DNA from: Gymnorhina tibicen
Taxonomy: Eukaryota; Chordata; Aves; Passeriformes; Artamidae
NCBI GenBank assembly: GCA_013399875.1
Contig: VXAZ01009646.1
Coordinates: 124,001-188,000 of the forward strand
Length of the DNA stretch: 64,000 nt
Reading direction: 5' to 3'
Shown here in pieces: positions 34,401 to 48,498 of the stretch. Each line of letters starts with the position of its first letter. Positions within the stretch are counted from its first letter, which is position 1. A program made the position numbers and the translations under genes. The notes below the pieces were generated by a model. It saw nothing but the letters and a program-made list of their open reading frames with translations. It was not told the DNA's origin and did no database searches.

Positions 34401-37400
34401 GCTAATACGGCTCTAAAGTATTTAAAGTTGGGTCTAAAGTATTTAAGTTTGGACTAGGTCAAATATGGAGCAAAGTGGGAACAACAAAACAGGCAGACCC
34501 TTTACAGATTATATGTGACAATTATACTAGTCAGTTTAGAATAACAACTTTGTTTGGGAATAAAGGCGAAAAGGAGATAAAATATCAGAGCACAGTTGGT
34601 AGTACATTCATGTTTGTAATGATATCAGTGTAGTTTGGTGATAAGATTTTCCCTCTGGCTTGTTTCAAAATAAGGAAAAGAAAAAACTGTGCATATATTC
34701 ATTTTTTTTATTTATGAAAGATGCTCTTGATGTAAATTGCAGTAGCTTTAATGATCTCTGTCTCTCATCATTGTCACCGCAGTGTGTAACGTAATGATGT
34801 TTTTAAGGCTCAATTTTTTCTATTTTTTCTTGCCACAATAAGGTCCCTATCACAACCTCCTGCTGTCAGTCTGAACATCTCAGTGGCTGAATGAATAGGA
34901 AAATGGGAGTTATTAGTCATGGAAAAATAAAACCACCTGTAGTCCTTGCTTGAAGAAGCAATTACAATAATCTATTTCTATTGTCATAGTTTTGCTGGAA
35001 ACATGAAAACAAATGGGGCTACTTGAAATTGAATAATGTTCTTAGTAATTTATGGCGACAGTTATTGTTATTACAAAGCCAATGCAGAGTAAGAAAAAAT
35101 ATATCAGCTAGAGATGGAATGGGTGCTTTGCAAATAATTTATACAATATGAAGGTGACAGTTTTCACTGGTTTTGATCACCACAAATGTTTTTCCCCACA
35201 TCCTATTTTGCTCCTAAGTACCACAGAAATCTCAAATTAACCATGTTACTTATGCCACTGAAGATAATTTTGTATACGTATGTATACGTGTCTAGATATA
35301 TGTGTCTATAGATATACATATGGTTATATGTTAAAACCAGCAGTTATTCAAGGGATTATTATCTTCAATCAGTAAATTTTCTCAATGTTTTGCAGGGCTG
35401 TGCAGTCTGAATATATTTTCAACACAGTCTTTATTTACGTTACACCCTAGAATCCATTTCAGGGAGATTAAAATTGCAAAATACACATTTCTCTGAATGC
35501 AGCTTCACTGTAGAATGTACTTTAAAAATAATTTTCCCAACTTGGCAGTTGTTCAAATTCTTTACTTACTTGTTTTACATCAGACTGCTTAGAATAATGG
35601 TTTCTAAAAGTAAATTCTTATTTTTTTTAAAGAGGACTATGCTTCTACATCTAAGGGGATGTAAGAGCAAGATTTGCTTAAAAACTCCATTAAAACTTAA
35701 CAGATATTGCAAGCTGCATCCCTTAGTATTTCTATTAGAAGTGTGATGTTTTAAACTTTTTTCTTTTTTTTTTAACAGAAAACAATTTGAAAACATTGGT
35801 CCTCAGGTAGCATTTGTGTTTTTGACAATACATGGTTTGCTGCATTCCCTTCTCAGTCAAATACCATTTATGATGTTCTGGTGAGCAATTTTCAGCACTG
35901 AAAATCTGCTGGCTGCTGATCCTTGATGCCAGATGTGACGTTTCAGATATATTAAAGGCAAGACAAAAATGACTGCACTGTTTTCATGGCTTCAGCAAAA
36001 GAATTTTAGCTGTACAGACACACTCAACACTTCAAAACCATTTGCATATTTTTTGGCTGGAGGACTGAGGATGTGGAGGAGCTGGATTAGTGTAATAAAC
36101 CACTGTGCTCCAAGTTCCCAGTCAACAGTAAATTGTTCTATAAAAAATGAAGTGCAGTAAAAGAATGTTCAAGAGAAATGCGTTTCAAGAGATTCTGCTT
36201 CAGAGTCTTTAGAAAAGATTAAAGGACTCTGCTCTCTGTGCTTTAAGGAGGAGATGTGTGTTTATGAATACTAACAGAGCTCTGGGTCTGGGAGTGTACC
36301 TGGCTGCTCCTCATGTCCTGTGCCTGCTGCTCAGTCAACAGAAATGCAGAGTTTGAACTATTTTGCTTTTTCTAGAGGCTATAGCTGAGGCGATGGTGCT
36401 TCTGAGACCTGCTGTTTGTCTGAGCCTTGCTGAGGCTGCAGCAGTGCAGAATGACATCAAGGAGAGAAAAAGGGTCCCTGCAGGTGGCTGAGACACTTTC
36501 AGAGTCCTGTGCGCTGCCTGTGCACACAGCTGAGGAAGCCCAAAAACGTAGGATGACGCTCACCACCTCCAAAACCTTGCCATGCTGTGTGTCAGCCGTT
36601 CTAGACCTGCCCCTGGGTGTGTGGCACCAGGGAAAGAGCCAGCTGATGCCTGAATCTGGCCCCAGAGTGGTCTCACAGCCGTGCCAAGGGCAGTACAGAT
36701 GTTGCTGCTGTGCCCAATTCCAATATTGTTCTATAAGATTCCTTAAAAAGTACCGGGAATAGCTGTGGAAGCGGGAAATATTCTTCCTCAAAATTGCACA
36801 AAATTACTGAAAGGAAACATGCTGCCCCTGCAGTTTTTCCGTTCTGTCATTAAATTCTGCTTATTGCTTCCACATCACAACACTGGGAAATCAGATCCCA
36901 CATTTGGTAGAGAATGAGCCACGGGCTGTAACAGCCCAGGGAGGAGACACTAAGAACAGTTCTCTCAATAGGCAATTTTCTTTCATATGTGTGCATCTAT
37001 AGAGGTTTTCATTAACAAAACCCATTTCCTTATGGTTTCACAGACATCCCTGATATTTTTAGCACTGAGTGGTTGGTAAAAAGTCCATAAAGGCTATTTT
37101 AGACTTCTGAAACTTGCAGTACTGCGCATCTGATGTTTGTGAGGTAATGGCTCTAGCAAAGAATTCTAATATATCTGAAGATTTCTCCTTTGGGTTTTAA
37201 CTGTTTTTATAATATGGTAACTAAGCAATAATGTCTGTAATGTCCATAATCCCTGGACATTGTTCCTTCAGCAGTGTACTGTAGCACAGAACATAACTGG
37301 GAGGAGTTGTGAGCAAATGCGTGAGACACTGGAAAAAACAGTCACATGGAAAGATTTAGTGAAAGGCAATTCCAAATGGCCTCTGATATGTGGGCAAAGC

Positions 37401-38462
37401 ATGAAAGTGCCCAAGCTGCATTTACTCATTCCTGATTTAATAGGTTAATTCCACTTTGTTAGCTAACAAATGGGATTGGATATTCAAAACACAAGCAGCA
37501 ATTTTGATAACTATTAACTTTGGGGCTCTGAAGTAATTACAAAGGATCCAAGAATCATGACCTGAGGATATATGTATCTTTGCTGATCTGCTTTTACATG
37601 AACATTTATTACTAACAACCAAATGTTTACTTTTAAATTAGTCTTACAAGGAATTTTACAGGGTATTTGCTGTGGGAAGCTGTCATTACTACATTGACTG
37701 CAGTGTCAGTTATTTAATTCCATGATGGAAGTTGCTTAATTTTGTTTCCATTTGGTGTCTGTAGAGTGCTTTGCCTTACACTAAGTGCACCTTGGCTTGT
37801 GTAAGCATAAAGTCAGAAAAATAAATATTAAATTTATTTGCTGTATTTATTCATTCTCTTTAAGTGCCTTTCCATCAGCTCACACCTAATAAAGGTAATG
37901 AAGTTGGTTTAGATGGGCAAGAGCATTCCATTCAAAGCACTGACATTTCAAATTCAAATCTTATTTCTAAGAAACTTGCTGCATAGTGATCACTTGAACA
38001 TGAGTTTGGTGCCTCGTTGAGTTCATTTTATGTTAATGCAAAGTATTCTTTCTGATTTTTTAAAATCATGTATTACTGCTTTTTCTCATCTGAAGACAGT
38101 GAAGCCTTTCTTTCCTCACTATGATGCCTGATGCTGAACAGAGCAGGCTCTTGTGCAAACATTTAGAAAACTCTGGGATTTTTTTTGTTGTTGGAGCTTC
38201 TCGTTTCTCTGGTCAAATGTTTTTGCAGAGCAGATGTAACAATCAGTCTCTTGCTCTTGGTTACCAGCACAGCTAGCCCTGCAGGTCTCTGATCAGACAG
38301 CCAGGTTATAATATTAATATGCATTTATGGACCATTTTGTTGCCAGGCTTCTTTTATGCTGTAAATGAGAACCTGGTCCTTCCTGGCTTTATTGGTGCTG
38401 TGGCTCCCAAAGCTTTCTCTTTTATTTAGCCACTAATATATGTAAATGTAACAGATCCAGAG
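31435..38462. other. Unannotated unique DNA
   Basis: About 7 kb without a recognised element. Small features include a 21-bp imperfect tandem duplication TCTAAAGTATTTAAAGTTGG (34412-34453). A GC-richer patch at about 36420-36720 carries a 111-codon plus frame and a 139-codon minus frame; neither shows a protein-family pattern. Confidence 0.5.
35271..35330. repeat. TA/TG-rich degenerate microsatellite
   Basis: Alternating purine-pyrimidine sequence: TGTATACGTA is directly repeated as TGTATACGTG, then TATATGTGTCTATAGATATACATATG. It is an imperfect (TA/TG)n-type tract with palindromic TATACGTATA-like and ATATGTGTCTATAGATATACAT-like segments. Confidence 0.7.
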
Positions 38463-38479
38463 GGATTATAATATAATCC
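38463..38479. promoter_or_regulatory. Paired inverted GGATTA/TAATCC sites
   Basis: GGATTA (38463-38468) and TAATCC (38474-38479) face each other across TAATA in a near-palindrome. This is the core bound by K50 homeodomain proteins (OTX, PITX and CRX class). It lies in an AT-rich region (about 38130-38660) lacking recognisable repeats, which resembles conserved non-coding DNA. The pairing may be chance; there is no direct evidence of function. Confidence 0.2.
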
Positions 38480-41400
38480 TTGTGGGTCCTTCCTTCTCCT
38501 AGGGAGTAAATAAACCCAGGAACATTTCACACTAAATAAACAAAAATGCTGCAGATTGCAAATTGCTGAGCTGGCACAAATCCTGTTGGATCTGTATGTT
38601 AAACATTGTGTGCCTGAAGTTGTGAAGTAAATTAATGTTGGAGCATTAATGGAAAGAATTCAGTTATTCTAATGTCATGAAGTGTTTCATCCCTGAAACC
38701 TGAGTGGAATTTGGAAATATCCTATCTTTTGAAATTCCATGCAGTTGCAGTTCCACTCAAGTAAGTAAAAATACGGTATTGGGATAAGTGTGAAGATTTG
38801 AAAAAGGTGGCTTAGGTGGCTTTGACGTAATTTATAAGGAAGAGGCTGCTCTCATGTTTATGAATTTCATCACCTAAAGAAAGTCTGCTGCTCTTTTCAG
38901 TACAGTAAAGATACAAAATTTACCAGTTTGGGTGGCACCACTACTTACTGTCCCTTGCTCCTCAAAACATTTGCTTGGCTATAGAAGGTGGCGTAATCTA
39001 CTTTAGTAAGAACATTGCAAAGCCTCAGAAAAGCAACACTTTTCTTTCTTGACCCTCATCACTGTTGATGTATAAGGTCCAGCCAACCTACTGCCAGTAA
39101 CTACTGGAATTATTCAGATCTTGTAAACTCCAGCTGAAAGCTTGTCTTGGAAAACCAACTCTTCTGATTTTTTTAAATAAATTCTGAGCTTATTTCTTTA
39201 TTTATTCACAGTGTTACCTCTTTTTAACAGAGTAATAGCTACTAGGAATAACTTTGATCTTAGTTGTTTTCTGATTGCAAGATCTATTATTTTTTTTAAT
39301 ACTGACAATTCACCACAGTTACAAGAAAATTAGATATACGGTGACTGTACTTAGTAAGAAATTATTCAACTTTAATGAAAGTGAAATGTTAGCTAGCTTT
39401 GATGAACTACTACTGCATATTGCATGTTGTTTTGCTTCATAAATAAATCCTTTTGCATTCATAGTTGTAAGTGAAAATTTCTGAAATACATATTCAGATA
39501 ATTAACGATTAAAGATTTATTTTTTCCTTTCTTCCCCTTAACAATATTTCAAACAAGAAGCCCTTAGCAAAAAGAGATAAACATCAGTGCTCTAAGCCTG
39601 TAAAAACTCATGAACTTTCAGTTTTATCCACTATGAAAAAACCAAGTCAAGATAAGTATTAAGTAAAGGACTTGGTCCAAATCCCATTGAGGTCCCTAGA
39701 AACACCTTTACAGAGAGCAGTGGATTTGAATCAAATCTCTGCATGACTGCATTAAAGTTTTAGGCTTCATCCTGTCAGCGTGGAATTCCGATATATTCCA
39801 AACAAAATCTGCAGTGGCAGTGAAATGACCTCCAAAGCTATTCTATTTTCATAAATCTATTTTTTACTCAAGCAAATTCTATGGCCTTTAAAAAGATGGA
39901 TGTTGGGTGAACGCACAGATTTTGTGGAAGTTCATTCCACTTTTGAATTCCCCCAAACCAGTTTTGTTTCATGAACTTCCTCTCATAGCCTCATGTACGA
40001 GTTTCAGCTTGGGCTTTAAGGTGAGTTTTTGCATATATTTGCTCTAAGGTCTATATATGACCACGTGATTCTACCACAGTTTTTCGTTCTTTTGGTTCTT
40101 CACTGAAAAGTTGCATATTGGATGCATGATTCTTACAGAATTTGTTGGAATTTCTGCATGCCTGTCATAGCACAGGTCACACACAGCTCATTCTTGACTT
40201 TCATCAAGCGAGATGGCATGATCAGGGTATGGTAGTGGAACATTCTCGTATTTGGTGAACAGGGATGTCTTATACTGGATTACTACAGGCTCTTCCAACA
40301 ATGATTGGAAAGATGCTGTAAAATTGGTAATTTGCTTTATGAGATTCATTTTGTGCTAATTGGTTGGAATTATTTCTATCTAATATGTGCATTGGTGCAG
40401 TGCTTCCTCTACATGGATTTGAACTGATGTCCTAAACACAGAAAATGAGAAACAGAGGGGAGAGATTTTGGTGTTACTGCTTCCATATTATTGACATATC
40501 TGAAAATCTTTCAAACTTTGTGAGGAAAAATGGATTAACCAAGTGGTTATTTTTTCACATAGCGTGTGATCTTTTATATTAGGGCATTATTCAAAGTAAA
40601 AATAAGGTGAGGACATTTGAAAACCCAGATTAGAAGAGCTGGATGATTCTATTTGTTCTGTTCTACTTATCATGAACCAGATCTGGTTTTCTTACACTGT
40701 TATCAGTGTGCTGACGTGTACCGTGAAATGCTTTGATAGAATCCAGGTGTAAAGCTCTGTGCAGCACTTGGTCAAGACTCAGCAGAAAAATGTCTACACA
40801 GCAGCAGCTGTTCAACAGAAGCTCTAGGAGACCTTGCATTTCAGTGCCTGCTTCTCCCAGCCTGTAGAAAGGTTAATATATGTAATATGAAGATTAATGG
40901 CCCAGTGAATTATACCCTTTGCGAAACTGTTTAAGGAAACCTAACAGAGGGATTAGTTTAACTTCACAGAGGTCCAGCAAGAAACATGAAATTTCAGAGG
41001 TCTCCCTGCTTTGGCTGGCTGAGAAAGCAAAACCGTATGGGTTAAAATCCTGCTGTGCTGTGTAAGAGCTGCAGATTCTGCCTGACAAGGTAAACCAGGC
41101 AGAAACCCACCTGCAATGAAAGGCTTTTATTGTGTTGAGACCCACAGCTCCTGAACCTCAGTCTACAGCACGAGGAAGATTAATGCAAATCCTTGCTCTG
41201 TGTGTTGGTATATTTGACTGATAACAAGCACATTCAGAGTGTGCCAGTCTTTTATTTCCATTGCACATCCTTTTTGTATGTCTGTTGTCCTCTGTAAATG
41301 GCTTTTGCTTTTCTGCTAAGCAGGGTGCCTGTTCTCCTGTTGCAAATCAAGTTGACTTGACTAAACCCAAGTACTACTGCTCTTCCTGTAATATTAGCCA

Positions 41401-44400
41401 TTATTTTGTCTCCTCTGCTGCCTTGTCTTCCCTAGAGCTGTTTTCTCGGTGTATAATTAGTATTTTTCTAGATTAATCAAGCGGTCATACTTTGCTGTGG
41501 TGCTGTTTGAGAGGAAGCTTTTGATGTGAATGAGCTGTGTGTATGAATTATTGAAGAGGATTTCACTTGTTTCCTTTACCAGTGTGATTTGTAATGATGC
41601 TGCCTTTAAGAGAGGTTTCGCTTTTGCTACCTGAGTTGGTTTTGCTATGCTTTAATCAATGCAAACTGAGCAATAAAGGCAGAATGTCATATCTTATTTC
41701 AAATTAAGTATTTAATAAAAAGTATGTGAATCTTCCAGCTGTCAAGAGCATCTGAACTCACAGTTTTGTTTTTTTCTTAAGTAGTCAAAACAAATTTGTC
41801 TTCTACTTCTTTTTTTTTCCCTGGGAATAATATTTGCTAAGTAGTATAAATAGTGCCTATGAGAATAATTTTTCCCTGTGAGAAAAGGAAATTCTCCTTT
41901 TTAGAGGGATATTGTCAAATTGAATTTATATTCTGCCTCTAAGTATTTTAAATGTGAATAGCAACAGTTAGGAATGCAACGCCACTGTGAATCTAGAGCA
42001 GGCCTCTCCCTCTTCCTGAGTCATGCTGAAAATGGGTAAGCCATATGTTTGAGTTTGAGGAGAACTTAAAATGGAGATTTTAGACTCCTTTCCTTTTGGA
42101 AATTGTTTTTCACCTGGATAGGGTGGTTAAGTACATATGGGAGGTTTTGCAAATAGCGTGATGTGACTGTAAACCCACCGGCTCAAGATTCAGCTTAGCT
42201 CTGAAAGCTGTGGGGTTTTAGATGTCTCTGTTAGTTAGCAAGACAGAAGACAAATCTGAGTAAATACGATGTACTTGAGGAGACAAAAGCAAGAGTTATC
42301 CTGAGGTGCATTCTGAAGATGTATTGTGATACAGATCTTCCTCTCTGCTCCATCATGCAAAGTCTTAAACATTGTTTTGCACCTTAATTATTTAAGCATT
42401 CCCTTAAAAGCAGATCAAAGGAAACGCTGAAAGGAGCTGATTGTGGTCAGAGTGTCATTTTGCCAGTTCCTTGATTGTTCTTCATATCAGTGTTACATCT
42501 TTCAATAGTAATTTATCTCTTGTTTTCCTCCTTAGTCTGTTAGGATTGTTCTGCTATTGCATATAATGGAGTGGGGACTTTGGACTCCGGACTTACTTTT
42601 GCATCAAGAGAACAAATTTAAGACTGACATTTTGCCAAGATTAAAATTGCACCCAGTAATGAAGCTCAACTGAAATGTGACTCAGCTTCTGTCTGATTTA
42701 CACCTGCAACTCAGTTCTGTTTAATTAGAAGCATAAGTGTCTGGAACTGCACCTGTGTGTGAATTACAGCGGCAGATACGTGTTTGTCTGCAGAAGAGGG
42801 GGAAAACTGGTAAAATTGCAGCATTTTAGCTCTGAGGCATATACAGTGATGGTATCTGGAGGATGTTTGGATTGCTCTTCCCAGTTCTCAAAGCAAAATA
42901 TTTTCCATTTATGAGCTTCGTGTGCTTCAAACTGGATTAAGATCCTGAATGGTTACTCGTCCTTTAGAAAATTTGAACAACACTTTTACTTTTTTTGTGT
43001 AGAGCAGGATATGCAGCAGTGCCTTGTCTCCAGCTGGTGTTCTGTCCCCCTTTGCACATGTTCAGCTGGCACAAGCACAGAATCCAGATGATTTACAGAA
43101 GATCAGATCAGACCATGAGTACTCCTATCTAGTCTCATACTCCAAAATCTCTCCTTTCTCATTAATAACTTGGGTCTGTCCTTTAGCTTTTCTGTCACTG
43201 TTTTACCTTTTTTCACATCTTGAGACATGGTTTTCAGCTTAGGTTATGTGCAGATCCTTCCCAAAGTCTCTTACACAGAGTAAGCTCAAGCTATGGTATG
43301 AGCAGCAAAATGAGGAACAGCTCTTCCATGGACATTAGAATGAAAATGCTTGACTGCCTGCATGGCTTTGATAGTCACAAAGTTAAATCCTTATACAATT
43401 ATAAATTTCTCCAAATCCAAATTTGTCTTAGAATAGTTATGATGGAAAAAATCAAGCAAATATAGCTAATTTGATTGCAAATAATAACTCAGAGTAAACT
43501 AAGACTAAATTTGTTTTTTTTTTAATTGCAGAGGAAAACCCCAGTTTATCAATCCCCTGATGCTTGAGGTTCCTTTACAAAAATCTGGATTCACTGACCA
43601 TCTCTGCCTATTTCTAACACAGAAACCTGGCCTGATGTGATTGAAGGTTGGCAATATGATAATTTTGAACAGACCTGGAAAACAAATGGAAAATGTACAA
43701 ATACTGTGCATGTTGAAATGCGTAACTGCTGATGTTTTTTCTGTCGAATTTTGAGTCAGTGTCTCTTAGTAAGTGAATGGCATGGCAAATGTTGATTCCA
43801 TGGTGGCACTGTCTGTACACTTCTTAGTGCACCCAACAGGAATTTTTCATTTCATGCATCATTTATAATTTGCTGCAACGACTGAGAAGTCTCTCTCTAT
43901 GTGTGTGCATATATAAATATACATCTCCTTTTTTAAGAGGAAGAAAATATGCCTTGTCAGCTTTCTCTAGGCTGTCAGACTTTTCCTGTCTGTAAAATTT
44001 GATGGCATAAATTGTATCAATGCAAGTTGCTACGTGCACTTATCTCTGGAGGAGATGGGAAAGAACAGTAAAGCAGTTGATGAAATTTAGGCAGTTAATT
44101 ATGAGATATGTTAGAGCATTTCAGTAACATCCCATCTGTTGCCTAACTGCATCCAGAATTAATTCAGACCTGAAAATGGAGAAGCCTCGGAATATTGAGA
44201 TCATGAGGAGTGACAATGTTAACGAGGGTATCCTGATCTCTAGGGCTTTTCATGTAGTTCCATTTCAGAAGGACTAACCTGACAATCCTTATTTCAAAGA
44301 AGTGAGATGGTGGGCTCTGTCTGACTATGCTTTAGTTTGTTTATTAAGTCACTGAAGTTTCAAACTCGCTTGTTTGCCTGCTTTCTGTTCAAATCATATG

Positions 44401-47400
44401 AGAAAGTGTCTCTTTGATCTATCTTTTATTGTGGCTGTTTCTGTAATTCTTTAGACATGTTGGTGCACTGCAGAGGATTTTGTCATTACTTGTGCATTTG
44501 ATAGGTAAATATGATAGATTTCTATACTTTTAAGTAGGCTCGTCTGCCGGAATAAAATTAGTATGGGAAAAAATGACCAAATGACAAAAAATGGTGCTAA
44601 TATACTCATTTAGGCTCCGCAGAATGTTAATAATTCAAAGAGCACAGAGTTTATTTGTACTTGCTCTTTCAAAATTTAACAAAGTCCTAAAGTTTTAGTT
44701 GCATGCTAGAATCCATTGCAGTTTTTACCATGAATTAAAATCAGCTATTTTATAAGTGAAAACAGTCCTTCATACTGACAAATGCCAAAATAAGAACTCT
44801 TAAGGTGCAAAGCTAGTTCTTACCATTAAAACCAGACATTTTTCAAGTTGGCCAGTACAGAAAAATCTCAGTAAAGAAGAAAAGATATTGATACAGACAG
44901 GACTGATGGCATGAATGGCCAAGTTACACAGACCCAGTGATGTCTTTTGACTTCACATTGCTCTTAAGGTTTGTTATAATCCCCATGAGAGCCATAAAGG
45001 GAACAATAAGGCCACATTATCTCATCTTCCTGGTCTAATGATTGCTAAATTTGTCTGTTTACAAGAATTTTTTTTTTGAGGAAAACACCCCTCAACTGGT
45101 TTACTGATTTATACAAGATGAAGGGTCTTCTCAGGATTATGAGTGGCCAGCTGCTTCTTTCTCTGATTATCTACTCATCTTCCACCAGAAGATTTTTAAT
45201 CAAGTATCTCCCTTTTTTCTGTTCTTGTTCACCTGGTTTGAGATGCCTTGACCCTTGTGGCTGCCTACCTTTGACTGCTCTCTGGAAATGCAGCCTTCTG
45301 AGCAAATTTGAAATAATTTACTGCATGAGCTGCTCTTCCATGCTCAATGTTTCTTCTTATCTGGCTGATGTATTTGATGGTGCACCCATAAAACTGGATA
45401 GAAGCCGACCGGGGCAGAGGTGATAGACCTCAGAGGTGAAGGGGCACAAATGCCGTAAAGATGTGCCATCCTTGTCTGACCTGCTCTGGGTCAATCCCTC
45501 TGACACTGGGAGTAGAAATACAGCCCTTCTCCAGGCCTCAGAGGGGTGCTGCAGCTACAGATTGCTGACGTACAGGGGCATCATGTAATTTCTTTCTTTA
45601 CTGTTTCTCAGTGTACTGCCCTAAGAAAATGTAACCAAGACAGTAATTTTACCCTTGATGCCTCTGTTTGGCTACCTCTCTCTTTTTTTCTCTCATTTTC
45701 TCTTGCTGGGATAAGAAAAAATGAGATCATTGAATATTCCAGTGCGGAAAGGGCTGAAAACTCCCTTTCAGTCTACATGGAAATAAAATACCCCCGTTGA
45801 CTCTATGCAAAAAAAAGGCTTTGATCAGTCAAAAAGACAAAGAAGAGTCCTCAGGCATCTACAAAACCCACCTTGAAACTGGGAGCTCCACTGTGGAACA
45901 CAGAATCACCTTCTCTGCATCGAACTCTTCCCACAAAAGTATTAGAGGGAGTGTGCAGTCATAAGCACAGTTTTTCTGTGGGCAGACAAGTTTCTTTTTG
46001 CCAGTGGTAACATATAACCCCACACGTACCCATCCCAAAATTCTATTTTACTTCAGTTTTAATAGGACAGAAAAAATGTATAAACAACACATTCTAATCA
46101 CTTGTACTTCATTATGGCTTTGTTGAATGACAAAGATAACTCTTTTAATAAGTTTTACTCTCAAAAGAAAGTGTGCTGTAATCAATATTTCAGATGTTTC
46201 AAACTTAGAAGAGCTATGGTTCTTGTTTAGAAAACATGAGGCAGTATTGGAGAAATTAAATTAAATTGCTCGGCGATTTAGCTTTTTTATAATGGCAGCA
46301 GAACAACTCAGGCTTTAAAAGGTTCCATAAAGAGTGCTATGTTTTTCCAGCACGATTATAATTAAGGCTGATGGATTGCTAGGGAGGAAAAGAATAGTGA
46401 ATTTTCTGCATAATTTTCGGAGTTTGGATAGAAACTGAAAAACGTTTAAATACCTACAGATGGACAAAGCAGGCCAGGCAGCTCTTTTTCCACTACATAA
46501 ATCCTTCTTGACCTTTGAAAATAAATATAAATAATCTTCCGAGAATTTTTCATGTTACTTTTCTCTGAACTTGAGATTGAGCCACCCATTTGCTTTAACA
46601 CACCTGTGACCTCTGGTTGTCACTTGCTTGGGTGGGCTGCGTTTGAGGTTTTGCCCAAATCCTCACTGCTGGCTGGCAAGGGAAACCTCCTGAGCTGTTG
46701 TCATGGAGAGATGTGGCTTTGGAGGACTGGCACTAAGGCTTCATTCATACTCCCCACCACATTTTTATTGGAAATTTCCCTAGTCAGGGCTAATTTTCAA
46801 GTCTGATCCCTCCCCTGTTGTTTCACATTTATAAAGGAAAATAAAGGAGTCAAAAGAATTTGCTCCATAATATTACCTGAATATAAAGGCTGTGTTTTTA
46901 TAGTGCCACAAATTTACTAAAAGTTTGTATGCATTTAGGCCAATTCCATAGGATTCTCAAACATTCTTAGAAGATAAATATCTGGTCTTCTGAACCTGCA
47001 CAAGGCAGGGAGAATTACTACATACACACATAGAGCAACGTGTTTTCTGCTTGATCTTTAGGCTGTTGGTGGTTTTGGCTGGAACAAAACTACTTCTGCT
47101 GTGTACTTTTGTTGTGTGCATTTTAAAGCATTTTGCTCTAGTTCCTGATGAGTCCTCAAGAGCAAATAGTCTGACACCTGTAATATTTAGCACATCTTAG
47201 AAGTTCTTTGTTTCCCCAGGTGATTTTCAGCTTGTTCTGAGGTGTTAGCCACATATTCATGGCCAGGGCTATCCTTGAAGAACGGGAAAACCCATATTTT
47301 TCCCTTTATAAAGTGTATTTTTCCCCCCGCTCTTTGTTTTTCTGTTGTAAAAATGCTATGGGGTAAGGTTTTAGAGCTAGATTTGTAGGAAGAGGGATTT

Positions 47401-48467
47401 ATATGATCTGGTATGTCTGTAGTGCTAGTATAAGGCTCTGAAGAGGGATATAAATAAAATATGTATAAACCCGCAGCATTTTAGTTTTTATGAATTATTC
47501 CATTCCACTGTGCTTAATTTTGTTAGGAATATTACAGATGAGAGAACTATAGAGCTGCATGACTAAAAGTACCTAAAAATGATGTATCACAGTGTATAGA
47601 AATAGAAACACCTCACGGACATTTCTACTTAGCAAATTGGAACTTAAGCCAGATATTGCTGACTGTGTAGAACTACCAGGTATTCTCACCATTCTCTCTG
47701 CAATGATAAAGTCAGTTCTGAGTCTACAAGAATGTATTGTCCACAAGATACATGTACTGATTGTCATATTCCACAATTAAACCTGCTGAGAAGGGAAAGA
47801 GCTACAGAGTGGAAGATTTTATTTAATATCTATTGCCTGTACTATTGCTACATTTTAGCAATGTGAATGTTTTAATTCGTATGAGATGAGAGCGCTCTTC
47901 TATTTTGAAAAATTCATAAATCAAATTATATGCATGTTAAACAACTTTTAATAGCATTGACATCAGTGCAATTCATCATCGCCGAGTTCCATATGTGCCA
48001 ATTCATCAAAACAACACTCTTGTCAGGTACTGTCCTAATAAATAATTATTTCTGCATCCAGCCCTTCTGAAGGGCTTGTGAGGTGCCCTGATGATTCATT
48101 AGAGCTAATGTTGGGTTAAACCTTTTGTGATCTTCAACACAATTGTAGTTCATTGGGTGGTTTCTATTTTTTTTTTTTTACCTTCATAAGAGCAAAATGT
48201 GCACATTTTATTTCATTTATTATTGACAAAATGAAAGGGAATTACTTGCAGAATCATCTTGTGAGCAGCTTGTATGGATAAATGTCATGGTATTCATCTG
48301 CAAATTCCTTTCCCTACAATATTTAATAGAAATATTTAATAGAAATTTTTGGAAACACAGTTAAAAATTTTTCTTACATTCCTAGGACAGCAGCATAGGA
48401 TTTAGGAAATGGAGGTTCAAGTCTTACTGTCACTTTGAGACAGACACTTAAAATACTGGGTAAATAA
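38480..48467. other. Unannotated unique DNA
   Basis: Ten kilobases without a recognised gene, RNA or mobile element. Short homopolymers (for example T13 near 48166-48179) and a TA-rich tract near 43905-43922 are present. The 115-codon frame at 45076-45423 and the others do not resemble known proteins. The part at about 47930-48125 is listed separately. Confidence 0.5.
47930..48125. other. Candidate conserved non-coding element
   Basis: The AT-rich segment has low simple-repeat content and a high density of homeodomain and TALE-like cores: TTGACATCAG, AATTCATCA twice (near 47970 and 48000), TAATAAATAATTATT and TGATTCATTAGAG. A 10-bp inverted CCCTTCTGAAGGG (48062-48074) lies inside. This texture is typical of vertebrate developmental enhancers, but the call is inference only; it rests on no alignment. 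Confidence 0.2.
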
Positions 48468-48497
48468 ACCCTTTCAACCCAAACCACTCTATGATAA
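48468..48497 (+). mobile_element. CR1 terminal piece, plus orientation
   Basis: CCCTTTCAACCCAAACCACT followed by CTATGATAAT is the last about 27 bases of a CR1 3' end in plus orientation ('...cccttccaacccaaaccattctatgat'). Nothing upstream (AATACTGGGTAAATAAA) continues a plus-strand CR1. The piece it represents is exactly the terminal part missing from the minus-strand CR1 that begins directly after it, which suggests inversion of the end of a single element. Confidence 0.7.
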
Positions 48498-48498
48498 T

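Noticed and set aside
34412..34453. 21-bp tandem duplication
   Set aside because: A two-copy imperfect duplication is ordinary slippage-scale variation, so listed only in passing.
36372..36791. 139-codon minus frame and 111-codon plus frame in a GC-richer patch
   Set aside because: Both strands open over the same bases, no domain signature, and frames of this length are expected in 64 kb.
39660..39800. Phrase-like similarity to 'cattgaagtcaatgg' type repeats of reptiles (CCCATTGAGGTCCCT)
   Set aside because: Only about 20 bases are suggestive; not enough to call an element.
40410..40440. B-box-like GGATTTGAAC (minus-strand tRNA promoter motif)
   Set aside because: No A box, cloverleaf or anticodon arm could be built around it.
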